Source: Cylindrodendrum hubeiense
Taxonomy: Eukaryota > Ascomycota > Sordariomycetes > Hypocreales > Nectriaceae
NCBI GenBank assembly: GCA_014621425.1
Contig: JAANBB010000330.1
Coordinates: forward strand, 1 to 46,198
Length of the DNA stretch: 46,198 nt
Direction: 5' to 3'
The notes under the pieces are model-generated. The model was not told the DNA's origin and searched no databases. It worked only from the letters and a program-made list of their open reading frames with translations. Below, in pieces: positions 1-8,888 of this stretch. The translations under genes were made by a program, and so were the position numbers. Numbering within the stretch: the first letter of the stretch is position 1; each line of letters starts with the position of its first letter.

Positions 1-774
1 GCCGTCATAAAATCGACGACCTGCTGCTGCAGCTCGAGGCCCATGGTGCCTTGGCCGAGCATGATGTCAGGGTGGTCATAAGGCGGGACGAGGCGGGCGC
101 CCGTCTCAGCTATAACCTTGTTGGCGACGGCCTCGCGCTCGACGCTGGTGCTGCCACTGTGGAGGACATTGGCGCCATAGCCCTTTGTCGCAGCTATCTT
201 CTGCGGGATAGAGATGTCTGGCATGACGATGTACGCCTTAATGCCGCTCTCACGAGCAGCCAGAGCCAAGGCTTGAGCATGATTCCCTAGGTGGACATTG
301 CGGTCAGTGCTGTTGATCTACACCGAATAGACTGAGTCTCCGGGGCCAGAACGGCATGAATGAGGCCATACGGCTATAATCCGGAAAGATAATGAAACAA
401 CCCGACAAAGACACAAAGAGTCAAAGACACTCACCGGAACTATGCGTCACAACGCCCTTGTCCTTCCCGCCGCCGTCCAACCACCCGGGCTCCCGCTTCA
501 GCTTCTCCACCGCATGAAACGCGCCTCGCACCTTGAAGGCGCCGATGCGCTGCATGTTCTCACACTTGAACCACAGTCGCAGCACCGGCCTTGCCGGCGT
601 CCGCCCTGCCCACCGCGTGCCGGCCAGCTCCTCTGCCGTGCGGGAAGTTGACGCCAGCTCCGACAAGGTCCGATTCGTCAAGACGGGTGTGAGGTGCACA
701 TGCGGCTTGACGAGCTTGTGGGCCTCGATGACCGAATCCCGTGTCAGGGGGAGCGTCGTCGAGAGGTCGGCCAT
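1..774 (-). CDS. PLP-dependent serine racemase / threonine (threo-3-hydroxyaspartate) ammonia-lyase family protein, 3' part missing
   Basis: This is a fold-type II PLP enzyme, running off the left edge of the window. Exon 1 is 774-435 and exon 2 is 286 down to the edge. The 148-nt intron has donor GTGAGT and acceptor CTAG, and joins the asparagine-loop motif SSGNHAQALALAAR. The PLP lysine lies in the motif AFKVRGAF, and a later block reads IPQKIAATKGYGANV. The start is set by the methionine of MADLSTTLP; the in-frame sequence upstream of it is low-complexity and not family-like. There is no evident mitochondrial presequence, which argues for the short catabolic or racemase type (similar to yeast Sry1) rather than the long allosteric Ilv1. 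The glycine-rich phosphate loop would lie beyond the edge, so racemase and dehydratase activity cannot be separated here. Its neighbour is ILV5, also on the minus strand. Confidence 0.88.
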
Positions 775-1228
775 GATATGTATTGCGGTGTTGTGGTGTT
801 GTGGTGTCGATATATTACAGTGTTGTTGGGGGGGATGGTTGCGGTTATATACAACAGGGTGTCGAGACCTATTTACATAAGGCACCTGCCTATTCGTGCA
901 CGGCTCTTTGAGCTGTTTTACAATCAATTGGAACTAGACAGAACATCCGGCGTCGGCTCGCTTGCTCTTGCCAAGTCGGCAGACCAATGGCACGCCAACC
1001 CTGTCATGGCCCGCTTATCATGTCAAGTCTGAGGGCGCAGAATGGCAACCATTGTTTGGACAGAGACAGTAGAAATAGAAAACTTTGGTATTGTGTTGGC
1101 CAAGAGCCAGATATCAACTTTTGGACAAGCCAAGATCCCCTTCGAGAGCCCAGGAATAGAAATACAAAAGTTCACAAGTTTTGCCAAGCCGTTCCAACAT
1201 CCCTCCTGTGTCAACGCCAATCCGCCGC
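775..1228. other. Spacer between the serine racemase-like gene and ILV5
   Basis: This spacer holds the promoter of the downstream minus-strand gene and the 3' UTR of ILV5. The stretch next to the start at 774 is rich in TGTTGTGG-type repeats. I see no additional gene in it. Confidence 0.5.
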
Positions 1229-2743
1229 TTATTTTTGGTTCTCAGGTCGGAGAGAGCTAGTATCATGGTTAGTCAACCGATGTGGAAAAAAAAGATGCGT
1301 CAGAGAAAACTTACCGGACAGCCTTGCCAGCCCTCCAGATCTCGAGGCCACGGATCTCCTCCATCTCGGCCTCGTACTTCTCACGGTAATCCTTCTGGCT
1401 GTTGTAGTCCAGGGATCGCTGGGTCTCGGAACCGTCCTTGACGGAGTCGTAGAGCTGGTTGAAGACGGGCTTCAGGGCATCCTTGAAGCGGGGGGACCAG
1501 TCAATGGCACCACGGCGGGCGGTGGTGGAGCAAGCCTCGTACATCCAGTCCATGCCGTTGGAGCCAATAAGGGGGTACAAGCTCTGGGTAGCCTCCTCGA
1601 CGGTCTCGTTGAAGGCCTCGCTGGGGGAGTGGCCACGCTCACGGAGAACCTCGTACTGGGCGAGGAACATACCGTGGATGCCACCCATGAGGCAACCGCG
1701 CTCACCGTAAAGGTCAGAGTAGACCTCCTTCTCAAAGGTGGTCTTGTAGAGGTAGCCGGAGCCGATGGCGACACCAAGGGCAATAGCCTTCTCCTCGGCC
1801 TTGCCAGTGACGTCCTGGAAGACGGCGAAGGAGGAGTTGATGCCACGGCCCTCACGGAACAGAGATCGGACAGTTCGGCCAGAGCCCTTGGGAGCGCAGA
1901 GGATGACATCGATGTTGGTGGGGACCTCGACCTTGGTGAGATCCTTGAAGACGGGGGAGAAGCCGTGGGAGAAGTACAGGGTCTACGAAGGGGAATATCC
2001 CGTCAGTCTTGGGATTCAGGTACATCTGACGCGGGGCTCTGTGCTTACCTTGCCCTCGACGAGCTGGGGCTTGATGGCGGGCCAGGTCTCGGACTGGGCG
2101 GCGTCACTGAGGAGGTTCATGACAATGGTACCCTTGCCGATAGCCTCATCGACCTCGAACAGGTTCTTGCCGGGGACCCAGCCATCCTCGATGGCGTCGT
2201 TCCAGGACTTGCCGCTCTTTCGGACACCAACGATGACGTTGAGGCCGTTGTCACGGAGGTTAAGACCCTGGCCGTGGCCCTGAGAGCCGTAGCCAATGAG
2301 GGCCAGAGTGTCGTTCTTGAAGTACTCCTGAAAAGGGTATTAGCATCTCCCATCTTGGATTTTGTTTTGTTTTGTTTTGGTGGCCACCAACTAAGCAGTG
2401 GGGGGAGGGGAGGGGTGACTCACAAGAAGCTTCTCTTGGGGCCAGTCGGCACGCTCTGTAGTGAATTCGTCAGCGATTGTACCGCTTGAAGCATCGCGGG
2501 TCGATGTTCCGCGGTTTCCCAGAGGCGGGACTCACCGTAAACGTCCTCCTTGTGGCCGGCAAAGTCCATGGTCTTGACACCACGGACCTGCTGGGCAAGG
2601 CTGGCCAGGGCAGGGCGGGCAACGACACCGGGGCGGGCGGCGCTGCGGGCAGCAGCAACAAAGGTGCGCTGCTGGATGGCAGGCGCCGCCAATTGGCGGG
2701 CCATTGAGCCGCGGAGGGTCTTGGTGAAGCTTCGCGAGGCCAT
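1229..2743 (-). CDS. ILV5: Ketol-acid reductoisomerase, mitochondrial (acetohydroxyacid reductoisomerase)
   Basis: This enzyme converts acetolactate or acetohydroxybutyrate to dihydroxy acids with NADPH and Mg, the second common step of valine, leucine and isoleucine synthesis in mitochondria. There are five exons: 2743-2536, 2455-2424, 2327-2049, 1982-1315 and 1256-1229, giving 404 residues, close to other fungal Ilv5 proteins. The N-terminus (about residues 1-57) is rich in Arg, Ala and Ser with no acidic residues, as in a mitochondrial presequence. The nucleotide-binding loop GYGSQGHGQ starts at residue 92. The C-terminal knotted domain contains the block MGGIHGMFLAQYEVLRERGH and ends in RPENQK. 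All four introns have GTGAGT or GTAAGT donors. An in-frame upstream ATG exists at 2815, but the presequence reads naturally from 2743. Perfect Leu3-like and CPC1-like sites lie 300-420 bp upstream. Confidence 0.96.
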
Positions 2744-3051
2744 TTTGGAGATGGATGTGGGAGGAGAGGAGAGGGAGGAGGGAGGTGGAGGCGGGACAGA
2801 AGTAAGTCTGGCCATGAAGGCCAGGTCAAAGCTAAATTTTCTGGCTGGCGCCGACTCACCGATCTCGGCCAGCACAGGAGTCTTCAGAGTGGGTCCGACG
2901 CCGAGCAAGCGGGGGACCGCAGAGGGTTGTAGTGGGCTGCAGCGAACAACCACGGAGCAATTAGTGGACAGTTGCTGGAGCAGCCAACTGCTTCAGTCTG
3001 CGAGCTGCGACGCGGTCTGGCACCATCTTGCACCGTCTGGGGCGGCCGTCG

Positions 3052-3061
3052 CCGGTACCGG
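3052..3061. promoter_or_regulatory. Leu3/LeuB-type binding site upstream of ILV5
   Basis: The sequence CCGGTACCGG is a perfect palindrome. It fits both the yeast Leu3 core (CCGGNNCCGG) and the Aspergillus LeuB-type core (CCG, four bases, CGG). It lies about 310 bp before the ILV5 start codon. In yeast, Leu3 controls ILV5 and LEU genes in response to alpha-isopropylmalate. The match is seen directly; use in this fungus is inferred. Confidence 0.6.
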
Positions 3062-3160
3062 GAACCCGCCTCCGCGTGGGGCTGCCTGTGCAGGCGCAGG
3101 TACCATATACCCTCATCCGGAGAAGTTACAGCTTGTGGGCCACAAGGTTCCAGCGCCTTT

Positions 3161-3167
3161 TGACTCA
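3161..3167. promoter_or_regulatory. Gcn4/CPC1-type general amino acid control site upstream of ILV5
   Basis: TGACTCA is the exact 7-base bZIP site bound by Gcn4 (CPC1/CpcA in filamentous fungi). It lies about 420 bp upstream of the ILV5 start, 100 bp beyond the Leu3-like palindrome. The same heptamer also occurs by overlap with a splice donor inside ILV5 intron 2 (2417-2423), where it is probably fortuitous. Confidence 0.5.
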
Positions 3168-3275
3168 CCTCCATTCCGGCCAACCAGTTGCTGTTGCCAC
3201 CGGCGCCATGCCCTCCCTTACCCTACCATGCTTGGTGCGTTCGTAAGCAAGCCGGTTTCGTTCCGTCTGGGTATA

Positions 3276-3834
3276 CACATAACCTGAGGCCCCACCCCTG
3301 TCACAGGCAGGTATGACCTGCACCCCCCCTAAGGGCATGACCTGAACCCCCCAACTGAGCTTACGTGACCCGCTCGGGTTGTGTCTGTTAAGGTGTTCGT
3401 TCAGATCACATCTCTTGTCCTCACACGATATGTGAGATTACCTACCTAGATGATGTATATCTACACGTGATGGAACACAGCTTCTTCACGTTTTACTTCA
3501 ATTTACTTGAATCTTGTGTACCTGGGTATTTTTCCTATATTAAAATCGGGTTAGAACACCTTGGTAGACAAGTTCTGGACTGAGCTCACTTCAGGTTGGA
3601 GGCAATGCCACGTACACTCCCCGATAAATATTACTACACTATTGCTACAGCTAGCTTATCATTGTCGCCGTGATTGAACAAGAAGAGATGATCTGAGCTC
3701 CCGAATAGCCATGTGCTGAACCCCCTAACAGACATGCCCTGAGCGGGTCACGTAAGCTCGGTTGGGGGGTGCAGGTCATGTCGCTAGGGGGTGCAGGTCA
3801 CACCTTTGACAGTGGCGGGGGATCGGATTATGTG
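3276..3834. mobile_element. MITE-like element with about 120-bp terminal inverted repeats
   Basis: The left arm (about 3276-3404) and the right arm (about 3716-3834) are inverted copies of each other. The identity is highest around the segment GAGCTTACGTGACCCGCTC, and the outermost 12 bases, GTATACACATAA (3271-3282), recur inverted at 3828-3839. The ends are flanked by TATA on both sides, compatible with a TA target duplication as made by Tc1/mariner/pogo-type transposases. The arms carry repeated TGACCTG plus C-tract units. The 311-bp middle is AT-rich and has no open reading frame, so the element is non-autonomous. The arms have diverged by several small indels, so the insertion is not very recent. 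The family assignment rests only on the TA flank and is tentative. Confidence 0.72.
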
Positions 3835-3840
3835 TATACA

Positions 3841-4580
3841 CATTTCGCCTGGGGCAGCAACACCCATGTTCCATGTTCGCCAGGGTAGGGCTTCAGCGGC
3901 AGTGTATCCCCTCCGTCACCGCACGGGTATACCACGGCTTACCCTACGAGCTACCCTAGACATCGCCGGATTGCCCAATTCCACACTCAAGACACAATAA
4001 CCGCTCTTATGAGTCTAAGTCTCAGACACACTACGTGATTATTCCATGATCCTCTGCCAGGCCGTGTCCCCTCCTCATCTCATTCATTTGCCAAGTGGAC
4101 CAGACCCGGGTTCATTGCTGTCGTGGCTTGCTGAGAGTCGCTACCGACTTTCGTCCATGTATGCTGGGCAACGGACTGTCACAATGTCGGTGAACGCCAG
4201 CACACGAACAAAACAACGCACAACAAATCAACTCAGCCCTGCCTTCTGGCAGAACGTTCGTCCCGGGTCGAATTACCAAACTGTCAATCATGTCTTTACG
4301 TCTAGTTTCTCCCGACCATCTTCCAGCTAGCCTCCCATTTTCTGGCCCGCAAAAGCAATCGGAATGCCGTCATAACAGCAGAGCAAATGCCTGCCCTGAT
4401 CATGGACTCGTAAGACGCCGGGCGATGCTGCGAATCCTCTTTATGCTCGCTAAAATGCTGTCCGCCGCCCTTCTCCTCGCCCCAATCTCCTCATCCTCAA
4501 TTCATATGCCCCCCATGAAACGGCTACGGGGATGCATCCTCGACAACACACGCCTCCGAGCTCGCTCAACCCGCATCCGC
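3841..4580. other. Intergenic stretch downstream of UBC12
   Basis: This stretch lies between the MITE and the UBC12 stop codon and presumably holds the UBC12 3' UTR (minus strand, 4580 downward). The open frames here have no recognisable protein features. I see nothing further. Confidence 0.4.
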
Positions 4581-5393
4581 CTATTTCAGAACCCGGTCGT
4601 ACGACGACCCCTTAACTACACCTCCACCCATGGCCGTCCGTACGTTGCGCTTGAATCCCTCGCGGTTGTTTCGTAGGTCTTCGGCTGCCTCCTTGTTCAG
4701 TGGGTCCGAGGCGTTGGGCTCGAGGAAGAGGAACTGTAGCTGTGTTAGCCCATGTCTTGTTACATCGCTCTCCCATCCTCCGATGGTCTCCACCACGTTG
4801 ACGGGTCACTATAATCCGGGGCTTCATGGGTTGCGACTGTGATCGAAGCAAGCATGCCATACCTGTAATCCAACAATCACTGCGTTGAGGTTCAAGACGG
4901 GCTTCCAGTCTTCGCGTAGAATGTTCAGGCAAACCTTGCCCTCTAGGTCAATGTTGGGATGGTAAATCTTCTCCCGGCAGCGGACCTTCGGGGGCTCATG
5001 GGGGAAGTTCTGGTTGATTTGAAAGTCGAATGTGAATCTGGAAGCTCGGTACATGCCCTCGTCGGGCTCGATCGTGAGTACGAAGTTGAGGATGTCGTCG
5101 GGGTCAGGGAACTCTGTCTGCATCGTCGAACCCAGGGAAAGTTCTGATAGATCTGTCGCGTACAACGTTAGTCTCATCAAAACCACGCAGCTGGAGTATG
5201 GTGCTGTTTGAACAGTCTCGACGTACCCTTCTGCACGCGCAACTGCGCGGCGGTCACCTTCTTCTTCTTGCCTCCCGCGGCCTGTCCCTCAGCGTTCTCC
5301 GCCTCCTTCTGCTCCTTTTTCTACCCGGTTGTTAGTTCAAAACCCCACGAGGCGCGTGGCAAGAGGTCGCACCATAGACCATATCTTCAGCAT
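4581..5393 (-). CDS. UBC12: NEDD8-conjugating enzyme E2 (UBC12)
   Basis: This E2 transfers NEDD8/Rub1 from the Uba3-Ula1 E1 to cullins. There are four exons: 5393-5373 (only 21 nt), 5320-5227, 5152-4863 and 4733-4581, giving 185 residues, the usual fungal Ubc12 length. The N-terminal docking peptide is MLKIWSM, followed by a Lys/Glu-rich linker. The UBC core has the HPN motif at 103-105 and the catalytic cysteine at residue 113 in [10 protein letters not shown]. The C-terminal helix block is [20 protein letters not shown]. The tiny first exon was placed because MLKIWSM joined to KKEQKEAEN restores the family N-terminus in frame. The donors are GTGCGA, GTACGT and GTATGG. Upstream, 5394-6059 is its promoter side. 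Confidence 0.94.
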
Positions 5394-6059
5394 CGTGAGA
5401 GGTGGGGGCCCAAAGGTGGGCTGTGTGGGATGCGCTCGGCGTTTGTGGAGGGGTAGAAGTGGATGAGCAAAGTCTTGGAGAACCTCTTGCCGGAATATAC
5501 AAGAAGGAAGACGACGCTTGAAGTATGACGCAGCTGGCCAAGACGTCGTGTCTCACAAGAATGTGGTTGCAGCGAGCACGGTTGGGAGGGAGGCGGCGGC
5601 TTAGTAGAAAAGGCGATGATGCTTGATAAGATAGCCGTAAGGCAGCCAAAATCCCAACCCACCGAGGTTTAGGCGGCCAACCACAGCCTCGCATCATGAT
5701 GGCGAACCGAGGACCATGATGACGCACTCCACCCACGATACTTGGGCATACACGAACTCAGCCACGGTCACAACAATTCACGCAGTGATGCATCCAAAGA
5801 AAGTTAGAAATTCATGAGTCAAGTTTGTCATAATCCCCGATAGATGCCAAATTAGACTAGATATTTGTCGTGTCCAAATCCATTGGAAGACGCCTCAAAT
5901 ACACAATACTCTTTTGATTTGCCATCCATTAATACTCAAAACAACAACAAGAAAGACGTTACAAAACTAAGGTATCCGATAACGAGCCAATTTATCTACT
6001 CTGACACCCGTCATACCCTACATATCCACCGTTTCCCAAAAGCACGGAGCGTGAGGTGT
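5394..6059. other. Spacer: UBC12 promoter and chitin synthase 3' flank
   Basis: This is 666 bp between the UBC12 start and the chitin synthase stop. The chitin synthase side (about 5800-6000) is AT-richer and contains a stretch of AACAACAACAAGAAAG, as expected for a 3' UTR. No gene is recognised. Confidence 0.4.
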
Positions 6060-8888
6060 TTATCGTCTCGAGAAGCAGCACATGAGACCGGTCTTACCCA
6101 AGAACCAGAGGAAGCCCATGAATCGCACGAGCGACAGCACAGCTGTGGAGTACAGCAGGAACTTGAAGTAGTTGGCCGTTCGGACGGTGGCAGACTCCTG
6201 GAGGATATTGTTAGTACTGGGCATTGATATAAAAAGATGGACAGAATACGTACTCCGATGTGGAAATTGTCAAAGGTGTCGCTGGTAATGACAATGGTGA
6301 GGAAAATGTTGCAGAACAACCACGTGACGACGAGACCGGTTCGGAAGGACTTGTAGGAATCCTCGACATCCGCCTTCTCGACCTCCTCCTCTTCCGTGAA
6401 GGGAGCCAGGGCTCGTCGGACAGTCTGCTCGAACTGACTGTCGATATCCTCTTGCTCCTTTTCGATTTCTTCAACCACGACTTCGTTCTTCTCGCCCTTG
6501 GTGACGTGAGCAGAGGGGAGAGCCTCAGCCTTGTCAGATCCCTTGGTACCCCAAGAAACATCGTGCCAGTTGTTGAAGGCGTAGACCATGAGAATGTTGA
6601 TGTAGGTAGCCATGAGGAAGAGATACTGGGGGAAGGAGTGGAACATGTGCCATGGGTCCAGGTACATGAAGGAGGCGATGAAGTTCAGGCCATAAATGGT
6701 AACGAGGGCCACAATGATGACACCAGCCGCACTGCTGTCACCGAAGAAACTGTTAACGAAAGCCTCACCAGAAGCAAACGAAATTTGATCTTCAAGGTTG
6801 GTGTTCAAGGCGCGAACAACTAGGTAGGCGGAGAGAACCAAGATGTAACCCTGAATCATAGCAAAGAGACCGAATGAGGCGATGTATGTGAACTTGGAAC
6901 CCTTAGGTCGGTTACCCAGGGCAAGGATGAACTGCAGGATGACAAAGGCGAGGTAGAGGTACTTGAGGATAGAGTTGACGACAGGCGTGGCTCTGTCGCC
7001 GAATGGCCAGCCGTGGTATCCAGTTGTGACGTTGGGGTTGCCGACCAGGTCCATAATGACGGAAGTAGTGAGGTAGTAAGAAGCGAGAGAGAGCCAGGTG
7101 AACATGACGTTCAGGAAGTTGTAGATGAGTTGAATGTGGAAGAAGAACATGCGGATGATGTTGTGACCACTCTTGTACATTCGACCGAAGTGCATCAGAG
7201 AGTAAAGCGAGGCGGCAAACGAACCGTTGAGCCATCTTCGACGCTGGCTGATGAACTCAGCAGCACCTTCGGGAACATCGGTTTCACCCTTGGCGGCCTT
7301 GATGTAGCTCAAGTGCCACTTCTGGCCGGCCTTGGCGACCAGCTCGAAACACAGAATTCGATCCTCAGCCAAGAACATGTTCTTCTTGAAAATGTTCATA
7401 CCATCAATACCCTTCTTTCCGAGCTGCTTTGACAGAGTGTGATCACCGTGGAAGTACTGCTCCAAGGGACGACCCATAATGGCTCGGAATCGGTAGGCAG
7501 AGAAAGCACCGGGCAACACAGAGACGTAACCGAAGGAGCTCTCTAGGGGCTTGTCCAGAATGTTGGAAATCTTGTACTCGAAGTTCTGGACAGCAACGAG
7601 CGGGTTGAGCAGCTTCTTACCGCCCTTACCCAACATGGCGTGAATCTCACCACAAGCACCACCGAGATCCTTGTCGTTGTAGAAACCCTCCCAGAGGGCC
7701 AACAGAGATCGGGGGCTGGGCTTGGTACCGGCATCAAGGAGTAGACAGACCTCAGGGTTCAGGATGCGACCGAAAGCGTTAAAGAGCCAACGATGAGAGT
7801 TGATCTTCTTGGTGTTCTTCTGCTTCAAGCAGAAGATGAACTGGACAGGAGGCAGGTTCTGGGGGCTGTCATCGGTGGGTCGGATGAGCTGCTGGTTGGG
7901 GGTGACGGAAAGCTGACTGGTGTACTCGAAAATGTGAGCAACCGTCTCCTTGCCGTCGACATCCTTCTTCACCACACCATCCTGGTAAATACCAATAGTG
8001 GCGAGGACATCAAGAACCGTCTTGTCAGCCTTGTCGATACCATCGAAAACCAAGCACACGACAATCTTCTGCCAGGCGGGGCCGCCCTTGTTCCAGAAGG
8101 TCGACTTCTTCAGGTTGACAATATCACGGATGTTCTGCATAACACCGTGCAGGGTACGCGAGACCAGCACCTTGTCTTCGTTGTAGTAGGTGATGGCAAT
8201 GAGCAACTCAGTGTGTCTGTTGTACATACGAGGGCGCAAATCGTAACCGTTCTTCAAGGTGAAGTCGTTGGGGTCACAGGTGGCGGCTGTGTATCGCATC
8301 TTGACGAATTCCTCGCTGCCGCCTTCGGTATCACGGTAGCGAGGCTGGATAGCGTTCTTGATGGCGGAAGGCACTGGGTAGTCGATGCTGAGAACGGAAC
8401 CCTGGACAAGCTTGACCTTTCGGGTTTTTGAGCGGCCGAGACCGCCACCGGCACCGGTGCCCATGGCAGGCTGCTGCTGTCGCTGGACCCAGCTGTCATC
8501 AGGGTCGAAGGCAGATTCAGGTCGACCGTAAGGGGCATCATTGTTGTTAAACTGGCCAAATGAGCCATTGTTGCCGCCGGCGTCACTGCCGAAACCAGGG
8601 CCTTGATGCTGGGCTGCGTTAGGAGCATAGGACTCGGTCAGACTGTAGGCGGAGACGGGACGGTCGGGGGGAGTCCTGGCGCCGAGTCGGTCTTGTTCGT
8701 AGCCCGAGTTCAGGAGGTGTCGACCAGCCTCTTCGTCGTTCTCCTGAGGGGGGAGGTGGTACTTTTGGACACAGTTAGAACAGGTGTCAGCAGCGGCAGC
8801 ACGGATGTGAACTCACGTTGCCTCCTCCAGCAGGAAGATCCTGCATCGGGTGGCCACCGTATTCCTGACCACGGCCATTGTATGCCAT
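6060..8888 (-). CDS. Class III chitin synthase
   Basis: This integral membrane glycosyltransferase (family GT2) polymerises UDP-N-acetylglucosamine into chitin at hyphal tips and septa. It has three exons: 8888-8817, 8761-6254 and 6197-6060, giving 905 residues. The N-terminus [19 protein letters not shown] and the next exon ([11 protein letters not shown]) match class III enzymes such as Neurospora CHS-1 and Aspergillus ChsB. The UDP-sugar site has DAGT at about 367, then AEDR at about 489-492 (general base region) and the product-binding QRRRW at about 530-534. Multiple membrane helices follow from about residue 555 onward, with an acidic cytosolic loop before the last helices. Exon 3 supplies the final membrane segment and the Cys-Cys-containing tail. 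Introns are 55 and 56 nt with GTGAGT and GTACGT donors. The class number is firm from the N-terminus; the locus name differs among species. Confidence 0.96.

Noticed and set aside
987..2489. 500-codon open frame on the plus strand across ILV5
   Set aside because: It lies antisense to a clear five-exon ILV5 gene and crosses its introns; it reads as a shadow of strong codon bias (Leu/Gly/Val-rich).
2744..2953. In-frame upstream extension of ILV5, including an ATG at 2815
   Set aside because: The extra residues are Pro/Ser-rich and not like known Ilv5 presequences; starting at 2743 gives a normal transit peptide and normal length.
7793..8431. 212-codon plus-strand frame inside chitin synthase
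   Set aside because: It is antisense to the catalytic region of a well supported gene and has no protein-family features of its own.
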